From contig NZ_OBEL01000006.1 of the NCBI RefSeq assembly GCF_900215605.1, positions 186,001-250,000 on the forward strand: DNA of 64,000 nucleotides, in the 5' to 3' direction. Made by a program: the position numbers and the translations under genes. The stretch's first letter is position 1. Each line of letters begins with the position of its first letter. This stretch comes from Cohaesibacter gelatinilyticus. GTDB taxonomy: Bacteria; Pseudomonadota; Alphaproteobacteria; Rhizobiales; Cohaesibacteraceae. Of the stretch, positions 28,351 through 37,652 are shown piece by piece. The notes under the pieces are model-generated. The model had not been told where the DNA came from. It searched no databases and saw only the letters and a program-made list of their open reading frames with translations.

Positions 28351-29988
28351 GTGAACGCACTGACAGAATTTTTCAAGACGCTGGGACCAGTAAGACTGGC
28401 AGCAATGGGTGTGGTCACAGCCGTACTCGTTGGCTTCTTTGCCTTTATCATGATGCGCGTCTCCGAACCGACCCTCTCACCGCTCTATACCGACCTTGCT
28501 TTTGAAGATTCCATCCAGATCACAAAATTGCTGGAAGCGCAAAATGTAAAGCACGAGATCCGTCAGGAAGGCGCTGTCATCCTGGCACCGAAAGACCAGA
28601 TCCTGCGCCTGCGCATGCAGCTGGCAGAGAGCGGCCTGCCTGCGGGCGGCAATGTCGGTTATGAAATCTTCGACAAGAGCGAAACACTTGGCACCACGTC
28701 CTTCGTGCAGAATGTCAATCATCTGCGCGCGCTGGAAGGTGAGCTTGCCCGCTCCATTCGCACCATTCGCAATGTTCGCCAAGCGCGTGTTCATCTGGTT
28801 CTTCCCAAACGCCAGCTTTTCAAACGGGATCAGAAACCACCCTCTGCGTCCATCGCTGTCAAATTACAGGGCAATCTGGGACAAACCCAGATACAGGCAA
28901 TCCAGCATCTGGTTGGTTCTGCCGTTGAGGGTCTGAATCCGGAAAATGTGACGATCATTGATGCCAAGGGTCGTTTGCTGGCATCTGGTCGCGGCAATGA
29001 CGAGAATTATCTCTCCGCCCGTATGGACGAGCGAACTCAGCAACTGGAAAATCGACTTCGCAATCAGGTAGAGGACATCATCGCCAAAATCGTAGGAGAT
29101 GGTCGGGCCCGCATCGAAGTCGCTGCAGAACTCGATTTCAACAAGGTTACCGAAACATCCGATACCTTTGATCCTGACGGTCAGGTGATCCGCTCCACTC
29201 AAACCCGCTCGGAATCCGCAAAAAGCAACGAAAAAGAAGGCAATGATGGCGTAACTGTTGGCAATGAGCTCCCGGGCGCTGCCGACAATACCGGCAATGG
29301 GGCCGGTCGTCAGGAAGCAACCGACGTTACCGAAGAGCTTGTCAATTACGAAATCTCTCGCAAGACCACGACCGAAGTGGTTCAGGGTGGCCGTGTCAAA
29401 CGTCTCTCTGTTGCAGTTCTGGTAGATGGCACATATGAGAAAAATGATACAGGCGAGCTGACCTACAAACCAAGAAGTGCTGAAGAGCTTGAACAGATTT
29501 CCAGTCTGGTGCGTTCGGCAGTTGGCTATGTTCAAACCCGTGGTGACAAGGTCGAAGTCATCAACATGCAGTTCGCTGATGGTCCACAAACCATCTTTGA
29601 CGACAGTGGCGACGAGCTCTTTGCCTTCACCAAGGATGACTATATCCGCTTTGCCGAACTCGGCATCCTTCTTCTCATGACCCTTCTGGTCCTGTTCCTC
29701 GTTGTACGTCCGTTGATGAAGCGCATGCTCGAAAAGCCGGAACAAGAGAACGAAGAAGGCATCGTCATTGGGCCAGATGGCCAGCCTATGGTCTTGAATG
29801 ATGATGGCGACATGGTACCTGCACCTGAGAATGAAGAACCAGTTCACCCGACAATGAAAGCCATCGAGCATGCACAATTGCAAGGCTCCTTGCAGGCCGA
29901 CACTCTATTGCGTGTTGGTGAACTCGTAGAAGAAAATCCTGAAGAAGCAGCCAAGATCGTTCGGCTGTGGCTTCAGGATGCAGCATAG
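28351..29988 (+). CDS. fliF: Flagellar MS-ring protein FliF
   Basis: FliF builds the MS ring, the first membrane structure of the flagellum. It has an N-terminal transmembrane helix (about 15-35), the YscJ/FliF ring-building domain (SPLYTDLAFEDSIQI and LARSIRTIRNVRQARVHLVLPKR), a second ring domain and a C-terminal helix (LGILLLMTLLVLFLVVRPL) followed by the FliG-binding tail. I prefer the GTG at 28351 (encoding MNALTEFFKTLG, with AAGGG eight bases upstream). A TTG at 28303 would lie inside the palindromic operator. First gene of the class II operon. Confidence 0.93.
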   Translation: MNALTEFFKTLGPVRLAAMGVVTAVLVGFFAFIMMRVSEPTLSPLYTDLAFEDSIQITKLLEAQNVKHEIRQEGAVILAPKDQILRLRMQLAESGLPAGGNVGYEIFDKSETLGTTSFVQNVNHLRALEGELARSIRTIRNVRQARVHLVLPKRQLFKRDQKPPSASIAVKLQGNLGQTQIQAIQHLVGSAVEGLNPENVTIIDAKGRLLASGRGNDENYLSARMDERTQQLENRLRNQVEDIIAKIVGDGRARIEVAAELDFNKVTETSDTFDPDGQVIRSTQTRSESAKSNEKEGNDGVTVGNELPGAADNTGNGAGRQEATDVTEELVNYEISRKTTTEVVQGGRVKRLSVAVLVDGTYEKNDTGELTYKPRSAEELEQISSLVRSAVGYVQTRGDKVEVINMQFADGPQTIFDDSGDELFAFTKDDYIRFAELGILLLMTLLVLFLVVRPLMKRMLEKPEQENEEGIVIGPDGQPMVLNDDGDMVPAPENEEPVHPTMKAIEHAQLQGSLQADTLLRVGELVEENPEEAAKIVRLWLQDAA

Positions 29989-29997
29989 GATTTCACT

Positions 29998-31056
29998 ATG
30001 TCAGCCAATGCACTTGCAACAATGGGCAACAATAGCGGCGTCTCTATCGACAACGAAGAGCGCGAACTCGATGGTGCTGAAAAGTCTGCAGTGCTGCTTC
30101 TGGCACTGGGCGACGAGCATGGTGCCGAAATCTGGAAGCGTCTGGACGACATAGAGATCAAGCAGGTCTCTATCGCAATGGCAAAACTGGGTGGCATCAC
30201 ACCTAATATGCTGGATGACCTGATCGTGGAATTCGTCTCGCGTCTGACCTCTAAAGGCAGCGTAACCGGCAATTATGATTCGACAGAGAAACTACTACGA
30301 TCCTTCCTGCCAAATGACCGTGTCAGCACGATCATGGAAGAAATTCGGGGGCCTGCTGGTCGCAACATGTGGGAGAAACTCTCCAATGTTCAGGAAAATG
30401 TTCTGGCCAACTATCTGAAGAACGAGTATCCGCAGACAGTTGCCGTGGTTCTTTCCAAAATCAAATCGGACCATGCAGCCCGTGTTCTGTCCATCATGCC
30501 GGAAGAGTTCGGACTTGAGGTTATCAATCGCATGCTCTCCATGGAAGCGGTGCAAAAGGAAGTCTTGCAAAAGGTCGAGCAGACCCTGCGCGTGGAATTC
30601 ATGTCAAATCTTTCCACCACCTCTCGTCGCGATGCTCACGAGGTGATGGCAGACATCTTCAACAACTTCGACCGCCAGACAGAGGCACGACTTTTGGCAG
30701 CTCTCGAAGAAGAGAACAGAGAATCCGCAGAAAAGATCAAGCAACTCATGTTCACCTTCGAAGATCTCTCCAAGCTCGACGCAGGTGGCATTCAGACCTT
30801 GCTCCAGAATGTCGAAAAAGACGCATTGTCTCTGGCTCTCAAAGGCGCCAACGAAACCATTCGCGAGCTGTTCTTTGGCAACATGTCCACCCGTGCAGCC
30901 GCCATGCTGCAGGAAGATATGGAAACCATGGGCCCTGTTCGTCTCAAGGACGTGGACGAAGCACAGGGCACCATGGTCAATGTCGCCAAAGATCTCGCAG
31001 CCCGTGGCGAATTGATGATCGCCAAAGGCAATGGCGAAGACGAACTGATCTACTAA
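29998..31056 (+). CDS. fliG: Flagellar motor switch protein FliG
   Basis: FliG is the rotor protein that interacts with the stator. The C-terminal charged torque helix is recognisable ([31 protein letters not shown]), and the middle domain carries [10 protein letters not shown] where most homologues have EHPQ. The N-terminal extension before [18 protein letters not shown] is typical of alphaproteobacteria. AGGA lies seven bases before the ATG, and the gene begins nine bases after fliF. Confidence 0.94.
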   Translation: MSANALATMGNNSGVSIDNEERELDGAEKSAVLLLALGDEHGAEIWKRLDDIEIKQVSIAMAKLGGITPNMLDDLIVEFVSRLTSKGSVTGNYDSTEKLLRSFLPNDRVSTIMEEIRGPAGRNMWEKLSNVQENVLANYLKNEYPQTVAVVLSKIKSDHAARVLSIMPEEFGLEVINRMLSMEAVQKEVLQKVEQTLRVEFMSNLSTTSRRDAHEVMADIFNNFDRQTEARLLAALEEENRESAEKIKQLMFTFEDLSKLDAGGIQTLLQNVEKDALSLALKGANETIRELFFGNMSTRAAAMLQEDMETMGPVRLKDVDEAQGTMVNVAKDLAARGELMIAKGNGEDELIY

Positions 31057-31122
31057 TACGCATAATTTGAAATACTAACCCGCAACACGAACCGACCCCA
31101 AAGACCTCAGGAACTGAATTCG

Positions 31123-32100
31123 ATGGCACAGCCCGCCCGCTACCTTTTTGATCTGAATTTCTCAGCTCCCCCCGAGCCTGAGATCGAAGAGGTCGTGGAA
31201 GAAGAAATCATTGAGGAAGAACCTCCTGAGCCAATGATCACAGTTGCAGAACATGAGGCCTTGATCGAAACCATTCGTCAACAGGCCTATGAGCAAGGTT
31301 TGGCTGATGGTCGTCAGGAGCGCGAGCAAAACGCCGCGGAGAAGAGTGCCGAGCTTCAAAAGTCCATCCTCGATGAAATTGCCATGGTCTATACCGAGGT
31401 CGGCACCTTGCTTGCCCGTCTGGAACGCGATGCCAGCCACCTTGCCTTTGCTTTCGCCAGCAGTTTCGCGCAAAAGCTCGTGGCGCAAGAGCCAAAAGCT
31501 GAAATACAGGCCTTGCTAAACCAGATTCTGGCACCATTGCGCAAAAGCCCGCATTTGATCATCCGTGTGCACTCCAGTCTTGCTGATGAAATCCGACAAA
31601 CAACGCAAGATCAGATGAAGGAACTGGGTTTCGAGGGCTCGCTGATGATTACGGAAGATGATGCCGTGGCGCCAGGAGATTGCGAAGTGGAATGGAACGA
31701 TGGTGGAATTGGGCGCAACATGCGTGCCGCCATGCATCATGCAGAAGAGTTGCTTGATCAACATTTTGCGCACATCCCGCAAGACGAGACAGAAGATGAT
31801 GACAATGCGAATGAAGACATTTCGGCAGAACCAGAGATAGCATCAGAAGAAACTACACCCGATGAGCAGGAAACGCCTGAGCTTTCTGACGGGGATCAGT
31901 TGGAAATGAACAAACCTGCTGAGACTGCTGAACCCGATTTAAATTTGGATATGCCACAGGGGTTGAGCGAATCCCAACCAGACATGTCCATGACAACAGA
32001 ACCAGCAGCGCATGATACAGATCATCATGTCACTCCTGACCCGGATCTTGAAACAGCAACGCATGACCAGTCCGATCAACCCCAAGGAGAGCCACAATGA
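31123..32100 (+). CDS. fliH: FliH/FlbE-like flagellar export ATPase regulator with acidic tail
   Basis: FliH links the export ATPase FliI to the rotor. The core (about residues 1-220) has an acidic N-terminus, a helical region with YEQGLADGRQEREQNAAEKS and a C-terminal domain (MITEDDAVAPGDCEVEWNDGGIGRNMRA) that is diagnostic for FliH. After that comes an approximately 100-residue tail very rich in D, E, P, T and H, which makes the protein 325 residues instead of the usual 200-240. Position between fliG and fliN matches flbE of Caulobacter. The stop overlaps the fliN start (ATGA). Confidence 0.85.
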   Translation: MAQPARYLFDLNFSAPPEPEIEEVVEEEIIEEEPPEPMITVAEHEALIETIRQQAYEQGLADGRQEREQNAAEKSAELQKSILDEIAMVYTEVGTLLARLERDASHLAFAFASSFAQKLVAQEPKAEIQALLNQILAPLRKSPHLIIRVHSSLADEIRQTTQDQMKELGFEGSLMITEDDAVAPGDCEVEWNDGGIGRNMRAAMHHAEELLDQHFAHIPQDETEDDDNANEDISAEPEIASEETTPDEQETPELSDGDQLEMNKPAETAEPDLNLDMPQGLSESQPDMSMTTEPAAHDTDHHVTPDPDLETATHDQSDQPQGEPQ

Positions 32101-32441
32101 GCGATAGTCCAGAAAATGACGGCTTGAACTTGCAGGAACAGGATATGTCTGTCGATCAGGCAGGAGCTGGTGAAGATGGCACGCCCTCCCCCAAAAATGC
32201 CGCTGATCTCGAAGCTGTCTTCGACGTCCCGGTTCGCGTCTCAGCCGTTCTTGGTCGCGCCCAGATGCCTGTCAATGAATTGCTCAATCTTGATGTGGGC
32301 AATGTACTGGAGCTGGATCGCAAGGTGGGGGAAGCCGTGGATATTTATGTGAATGCCCGACTGGTTGCCCGTGGCGAAGTGGTGCTGGTGGAAGACAAGC
32401 TGGGCGTGACCATGACCGAAATTATCAAAGCTGATAAGTAA
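32097..32441 (+). CDS. fliN: Flagellar motor switch protein FliN
   Basis: FliN forms the bottom of the C-ring and takes part in rotor switching. The SpoA domain is clear: FDVPVRVSAVLGRAQMPVNELLNL and VNARLVARGEVVLVEDKLGV (about residues 42-110). The 40-residue N-terminus is acidic and variable. It overlaps fliH by four bases, and flbD begins 15 bases downstream. Confidence 0.94.
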   Translation: MSDSPENDGLNLQEQDMSVDQAGAGEDGTPSPKNAADLEAVFDVPVRVSAVLGRAQMPVNELLNLDVGNVLELDRKVGEAVDIYVNARLVARGEVVLVEDKLGVTMTEIIKADK

Positions 32442-32456
32442 GCCAGGAGAAACATT

Positions 32457-33830
32457 ATGCGCCTTCTCATTGCAGGATCATTGAACGGCCAGCTCTCTAT
32501 GGCGACAAAAATCGCTTTGGACCGCGGAGCCCAGGTCTCTCATACCGAAACGATGCAACTGGCCCTCAGTCATTTGCGGGCTGGTCGCGGGGCAGACTTG
32601 ATGATGGTCGATGTCAATCTCGACATTGCTCACTTGATCCAATCCCTCGAAAACGAACATATCACAGTTCCGGTTGTGGCCTGTGGCGTGGAAAATGATG
32701 CCCGAGCCGCGGTGAAAGCCATTCGTGCCGGTGCCAAGGAATACATCCCTCTTCCACCCGATCCAGACGTCATTGCGGCTGTTCTCGAAGCTGTCTCCCA
32801 AGATCAGGGAAATCTGATTTTCCGCGACCCAGCCATGGGGAGCCTCATGCAATTGGCCAATCAGATTGCACCAAGTGACGCATCTGTACTGGTCACCGGC
32901 GAAAGCGGTACCGGCAAGGAAGTACTGGCCCGGTATCTGCATGGAAAATCCCGACGCGCGGCCAAACCTTTTGTGTCGGTCAATTGCGCCGCTATCCCGG
33001 ATAATCTTCTGGAATCTGAGTTATTCGGTCACGAAAAAGGGGCATTTACCGGTGCAATCGCCCGCCGGATCGGCAAATTCGAAGAAGCCAATGGCGGTAC
33101 CTTGTTGCTCGATGAGATTTCCGAAATGGACATCCGTTTGCAGGCCAAGCTTCTACGTGCCATTCAGGAACGTGTGATCGACCGCGTCGGTGGTGCCCAA
33201 TCTGTCTCCGTTGATATCCGCATCATCGCAACTTCCAACCGCAATCTGGCGGATGAAGTACGTTCAGGTACCTTCCGCGAGGATTTGCTCTATCGGCTTA
33301 ACGTTATCAACCTGCAGATTCCGGCTCTTCGTGAACGTCCGCAAGATATTGATGTGCTTGCCAACCATTTTGCCGATAAATATGCGCAAGCCAATGGTCT
33401 ACCCCAACGTAAACTAAGCGGGGAATGCACACGCCACCTGCATGCCAATCAGTGGTCTGGCAATGTCCGTGAGCTGGAAAATACCATGCATCGCGCGGTG
33501 CTGCTCTCAACCGGAACCGAAATCGGCCCTGAAGCCCTTCGGATGCCTGATGGCAGTCGTATGGATCAAACCATCATTGGTATGGCCAGCGGCCCGGCTG
33601 CACAAGCTGTTATGGCCGCCGAAGGTGTAACGCGCACCATGGTTGGACGAACAGTGGCAGAAGTCGAGCAGGATCTGATCCTCGACACGCTGGATCATTG
33701 CCTGGACAACCGCACACATGCAGCCAATATCCTTGGCATCTCCATCCGCACATTGCGGAACAAGTTGCGCCAATACGCATCAGAAGGCGTGGATATCCCG
33801 CAACCAGGAGAAGGAAAGATCGCCAGCTAA
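32457..33830 (+). CDS. flbD: Sigma-54-dependent flagellar regulator FlbD
   Basis: FlbD is an NtrC-type activator of late flagellar genes and a repressor of fliF in Caulobacter. The receiver-like N-terminus (1-115) lacks a normal phospho-acceptor site (MMVDVNLDIAHLIQ), as known for FlbD. The AAA+ domain has Walker A GESGTGKE, the sigma-54 contact loop GAFTGA and Walker B GGTLLLDEIS. The C-terminal Fis-type helix-turn-helix is NRTHAANILGISIRTLRNKL. AGGAGAAACATT lies before the ATG. Its location directly after fliN repeats the Caulobacter order. FliX, its usual partner, is not in the window. Confidence 0.92.
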   Translation: MRLLIAGSLNGQLSMATKIALDRGAQVSHTETMQLALSHLRAGRGADLMMVDVNLDIAHLIQSLENEHITVPVVACGVENDARAAVKAIRAGAKEYIPLPPDPDVIAAVLEAVSQDQGNLIFRDPAMGSLMQLANQIAPSDASVLVTGESGTGKEVLARYLHGKSRRAAKPFVSVNCAAIPDNLLESELFGHEKGAFTGAIARRIGKFEEANGGTLLLDEISEMDIRLQAKLLRAIQERVIDRVGGAQSVSVDIRIIATSNRNLADEVRSGTFREDLLYRLNVINLQIPALRERPQDIDVLANHFADKYAQANGLPQRKLSGECTRHLHANQWSGNVRELENTMHRAVLLSTGTEIGPEALRMPDGSRMDQTIIGMASGPAAQAVMAAEGVTRTMVGRTVAEVEQDLILDTLDHCLDNRTHAANILGISIRTLRNKLRQYASEGVDIPQPGEGKIAS

Positions 33831-33909
33831 GGCACGAGTCTTCTAAGAGAAAGGCAAGCACGACCAAACACTGAATTCCCGCTTTGAAAAGCAAAACAGG
33901 ATTTAAGGC

Positions 33910-36096
33910 ATGAGCGACGCAACGGCCCCGATGGCTGAGACTGCCAGCGCCCCTCCAGGTGATGGAGGAGACGCACCAGTTGAGGCTGGCCTGAGTGCAC
34001 CATCCGGCCCTTCCTTTGGCAGTCATATTGCCAACGCAATTGACGTTTTACGGCGTGGAGATCTGGGTCTTGCCATCGGAGTGATGGTGATTTTGGTGGT
34101 GATGATCCTGCCAATGCCAGGTTTCATGCTGGACATGTTTCTGGCAGTTTCCATCATTTTTTCCATCCTCATTCTGATGACGGCGCTCTTCATTCGCGCA
34201 CCATTGGAATTCTCCGCTTTTCCAACCGTCCTTCTCGTCGCCACCATGTTGCGGCTGGCACTGAACCTCGCATCCACCCGTCTGATTCTGGCTTATGGGC
34301 ATGAAGGCTCTAGCGCCGCAGGTAATGTCATCGAGGCTTTTGGAGCCTTCATCACGCGTGGCAATTTCGTCATCGGGGTGATTGTCTTTGCCATCTTGGT
34401 TACCGTGAACTTTGTTGTGATCACCAAGGGTTCCGGTCGTATTGCCGAAGTGGCTGCCCGCTTCACCCTGGATGCCATGCCCGGCAAACAAATGGCAATC
34501 GACGCAGATTTGTCCGCAGGCCTCATTGACGATCAGGAAGCCAAAAAGCGCCGTAAGGATCTCTCCGATGAAAGCTCTTTCTTTGGTGCCATGGATGGTG
34601 CATCAAAGTTCGTACGCGGCGATGCCATCGCCGGTCTCGTCATCACATTCATCAATGTCCTGGGTGGTATCATTATCGGCGTGGCGCAAAAGGAAATGGC
34701 CTTTGGTGACGCGGCAGAAGCGTATACTCTGCTGACAATCGGCGATGGTCTGGTATCCCAGATTCCCGCTCTTATCGTCTCCACTGCCGCTGGTATGTTG
34801 GTGTCAAAAGCTGGCGTTTCCGGCTCCGCCGACCGCGCCATGGTAGAGCAGCTTTCAGGCTATCCAAAAGCACTGGGCATGTCCTCGGCAGTCATGGTCG
34901 TCATGGCCTTCTTGCCGGGTATGCCAGCCATGCCGTTTCTGGCTCTGGCAGGCGGTGCCGGTTATATGGCCTATCGCTCGAGCCAAAAGCAAAAGGAAGA
35001 AGTCGCTCAACAGATCATCCAACAGCAACAGGAGACTCTGGAAGAAGCAGCCCCACCAAGCGAGGAACCAATCAGTCAGGTCCTCAAAATGGACGAATTA
35101 CGCCTTGAACTGGGTTATGGCCTGATCTCCATGGCCAATGGCGAAGGGTCCGAACTGCTGACTGAACAGATCAAGGCGCTTCGTCGTCAACTGGCATCCG
35201 AGATGGGTTTTGTCATGCCAGCTGTACGCATTCTGGATAATGTCCAATTGCAAGGCAACGACTATGTCCTGAAAGTCAAGGAAGTGGAAGTGGGCCGGGG
35301 CGTGGTTTATCCGGGTCAATTCATGAGCATGGATCCAACCGGCGCACCGATTTCATTACCCGGAGCCCAAACAACCGAACCAACCTTTGGTCTGCCAGCT
35401 ACCTGGATTGATGCATCCTTGCGTGAGGAAGCCGCTATTCTCGGCCTGACCGTGGTCGACCCGGCTACCGTCATTTCCACTCACCTGACCGAGATCATCA
35501 AAGCCAATATGTCTGAACTGCTCTCTTATGGTGTGGTTCAAGGATTGCTGGACGAATTGCCAGATGAACAGAAGAAACTGGTCGATGATATTGTTCCAAG
35601 CCAGATCACCATTTCCGGCATCCAGCGTGTGCTGCAAAGTCTCCTGGAAGAGCGTATTTCCATTCGCGATCTGAGTTCCATTCTGGAAGGAATTGCCGAC
35701 GCCTCGGGCTTTACGCGCTCCGTGCAAGCCATGACAGAGCATGTACGTTCACGACTGTCCCTGCAAATCTGCGCTTCCCATCAGGCACCAGGCGGTTATC
35801 TGCCCATCATCACTCTCTCTCCCGTATGGGAGCAGGAATTTGCGTCTGCCTTGATTGGAGATGGTGATGAAAAGCAACTCGCCATGGCTCCCAGCAAACT
35901 GCAGGAGTTCGTCGGATTGGTTCGTGATGCCTTTGAAGATGCGGCACAGATGGGAGAAATCCCGGTTTTGCTAACCTCTCCAGGCACTCGCCCCTATGTT
36001 CGCTCGATCATCGAACGTTTCCGTGCACACACAACGGTCCTAAGCCAGAGCGAAGTTCATACACGTGTAAGATTGAAAACAGTTGGCACCATATAG
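33910..36096 (+). CDS. flhA: Flagellar type III export gate protein FlhA
   Basis: FlhA forms the export gate ring of the flagellar secretion system. It has about eight transmembrane helices (about 50-375), including the conserved FHIPEP-type loop (NFVVITKGSGRIAEVAARFTLDAMPGKQMAIDADLSAG), and a large cytoplasmic C-domain beginning near ISQVLKMDELRLELGYGLI. Length 728 is slightly above the usual 690-700 because of the proline-rich N-terminus. AAGG precedes the ATG. It is the last gene of the fliF run. Confidence 0.95.
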   Translation: MSDATAPMAETASAPPGDGGDAPVEAGLSAPSGPSFGSHIANAIDVLRRGDLGLAIGVMVILVVMILPMPGFMLDMFLAVSIIFSILILMTALFIRAPLEFSAFPTVLLVATMLRLALNLASTRLILAYGHEGSSAAGNVIEAFGAFITRGNFVIGVIVFAILVTVNFVVITKGSGRIAEVAARFTLDAMPGKQMAIDADLSAGLIDDQEAKKRRKDLSDESSFFGAMDGASKFVRGDAIAGLVITFINVLGGIIIGVAQKEMAFGDAAEAYTLLTIGDGLVSQIPALIVSTAAGMLVSKAGVSGSADRAMVEQLSGYPKALGMSSAVMVVMAFLPGMPAMPFLALAGGAGYMAYRSSQKQKEEVAQQIIQQQQETLEEAAPPSEEPISQVLKMDELRLELGYGLISMANGEGSELLTEQIKALRRQLASEMGFVMPAVRILDNVQLQGNDYVLKVKEVEVGRGVVYPGQFMSMDPTGAPISLPGAQTTEPTFGLPATWIDASLREEAAILGLTVVDPATVISTHLTEIIKANMSELLSYGVVQGLLDELPDEQKKLVDDIVPSQITISGIQRVLQSLLEERISIRDLSSILEGIADASGFTRSVQAMTEHVRSRLSLQICASHQAPGGYLPIITLSPVWEQEFASALIGDGDEKQLAMAPSKLQEFVGLVRDAFEDAAQMGEIPVLLTSPGTRPYVRSIIERFRAHTTVLSQSEVHTRVRLKTVGTI

Positions 36097-36120
36097 GTTC
36101 AAATCCCAGATATTCCGAGC

Positions 36121-36554
36121 TTATCCAACCCATATCTTGACCACTGGCAAATTTCCAAGCGTCGTCATGCACGCTTCAGCGGTTTCCGCTCCATTGGTCA
36201 CAAAATGGCGGGAGCAGTAAGTCAGATGCCCATCATGCCCATGAAAGTGATATGGGGTCGAAGTAACCGAGAGAACAGGCACACCGCTATCCAGCTGCGC
36301 GCGAGTCACACCATCAATCACTGCAGTCGCCACAAAGTCATGTCGATAGATGCCTTCATCTACGACCAGAGCGCAAGCGATGATGGCATCATACTCGCCA
36401 CTCCGAGCCAACAGCTTGGCTTGAAGTGGAATTTCATAATCGCCCGCAACATCAAAGGCATCAATGGCATCGAAATTGATACCCAACTCACCCCACCTCA
36501 GAGACAAAGTCCTTATTGAATGACAGACAACCGAGGTAAACTTGTTTTGATATC
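36121..36554 (-). pseudogene. ribH2: Remnant of type II lumazine synthase (ribH2)
   Basis: From DAIDAFDVAGDYEIPLQA to the stop the frame encodes the C-terminal two-thirds of a type II 6,7-dimethyl-8-ribityllumazine synthase, including the catalytic His region GIYRHDFVATAVIDGV and PYHFHGHDGH. The N-terminal segment that should read like FIQAxWHxDIVD is missing. A piece resembling the next helix (SFNKDFVSEVG) is in another frame just before a GGGG run, which suggests a frameshift. There is no good start codon, and the upstream bases are occupied by the PqiA-like gene. I read it as a decayed gene; a start at a TTG inside the frame would give a protein without substrate-binding residues. Confidence 0.6.
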
Positions 36555-37019
36555 CTATCGTTTGATCATCATGGCTGCAAAAGCAGAGCCAAGTGTCGCG
36601 AAGGCGTAGAACCATAGCCCAGGCAAGACCGACGCCGTCGCCAAGCCGGATGTCTTGGCTGAAAAGACAACCAGAGCAACCAACAGCACATCCATCATCG
36701 ACCATTTGCTGGTCAACCCAAGAAGAGCAATGGAGCGCCCGCGCCCAACCCGTCCCTTGTAAGCGATATAATGAAGTAGCAAGATCTTGCCACTGGGAAA
36801 AACAAGCGAGAACAGTCCCACAATCCCGGCCAGGACCGGCTCACCATCCTGCCAAAGTCCCATCAGGATCGATAGCAGGGACGGCGTCTCGGTAAAAAGA
36901 AGCAATTTATCCATACTGACGAGCGGCAAAACAAGCCCCAGACCAAAACTAAAGGCAACAAGAGCAAGCAGTAAGGGAAGAAGGAACGACAATCGGGCCT
37001 CTCGGAATTTCTCAGACAT
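36555..37019 (-). CDS. PqiA-like membrane protein
   Basis: This 154-residue protein has four hydrophobic segments and resembles one half of a paraquat-inducible protein A domain (SFGLGLVLPLVSMDKLL, FPSGKILLLHYIAY, LTSKWSMMDVLLVALVVFSA). PqiA proteins are linked to envelope lipid transport and stress, but no PqiB/MCE partner is nearby. The ATG at 37019 is preferred over the preceding TTG. It is flanked by the fliJ terminator and the ribH2 remnant, so the pair interrupts the flagellar genes. Confidence 0.7.
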   Translation of the reverse strand: MSEKFREARLSFLLPLLLALVAFSFGLGLVLPLVSMDKLLLFTETPSLLSILMGLWQDGEPVLAGIVGLFSLVFPSGKILLLHYIAYKGRVGRGRSIALLGLTSKWSMMDVLLVALVVFSAKTSGLATASVLPGLWFYAFATLGSAFAAMMIKR

Positions 37020-37070
37020 CAAGCATTTGACGAATGAGCAATCTAGCCCGATTCACTTTTGAAGGATACA

Positions 37071-37125
37071 AAAACAAAAAACTCCGACAGCCAGCCGGAC
37101 AGGCAGATTTTCATCCAACTGTCGG
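37071..37125 (-). terminator. Terminator after fliI-fliJ
   Basis: On the minus strand CCGACAG and CTGTCGG (plus-strand 37119-37125 and 37084-37090) pair over a 28-base loop, followed by AGTTTTTTGTTTTTG. The long loop holds further GC-rich pairing options. Confidence 0.65.
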
Positions 37126-37225
37126 CCAGCCAATGGAGCATTGAAAACAGATCTGCAGTTCTCTAGCAATCTGTCACGGATAAGCCTCTCGGTCACAAGA
37201 CAGGCCAATCCTCAAATATGAGCTA

Positions 37226-37639
37226 TCAGCCGCGACGATGTCGGCCGATCATACTGAAATCGTCCAACTCAGCCTGTTCGGTTTCTTCCTGAGCAGCACG
37301 ATCGCGTGCCTGATCTCGCTCTTCCAGTTTCTCGACTTTCTTCAAGTCTCCGATGGCTTCGCGCAATTGATCCTGCGCGCGTTCCAACTGCTCGTTGAGA
37401 TCGTCGATAGAAACCTGCAAATTCTCTTTTCGCTGGATCGCTGCCTTGGCAAACGTAGGATAGGCAAAGTGAGCCACATCATTAATGCCAGCTTTTTCTT
37501 CTTCAAAGGCGATCTGATCGTCCAGATCCTTGATCATCGTCTGGAACTCGGTGACCATCAATTCGATCTGACCGACCTGACGGCGCTTATCATCCACCTG
37601 AAAACGTTTTAGGCGGATAAGACTGTCACGTGACTTCAT
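37226..37639 (-). CDS. fliJ: Flagellar export protein FliJ
   Basis: This 137-residue, strongly helical, charged protein is the coiled-coil stalk of the FliI export ATPase, similar in role to the gamma subunit of F1. The region SLIRLKRFQVDDKRRQVGQIE is typical of FliJ. It follows fliI by 13 bases, with AAGGAG before the ATG. Confidence 0.85.
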   Translation of the reverse strand: MKSRDSLIRLKRFQVDDKRRQVGQIELMVTEFQTMIKDLDDQIAFEEEKAGINDVAHFAYPTFAKAAIQRKENLQVSIDDLNEQLERAQDQLREAIGDLKKVEKLEERDQARDRAAQEETEQAELDDFSMIGRHRRG

Positions 37640-37652
37640 TACTCAATACTCC

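Noticed and set aside
36090-36110. GGTTCAAATCCC resembling a tRNA T-arm just after flhA
   Set aside because: No matching acceptor, D-arm or anticodon stem exists around it; the upstream bases are flhA coding sequence.
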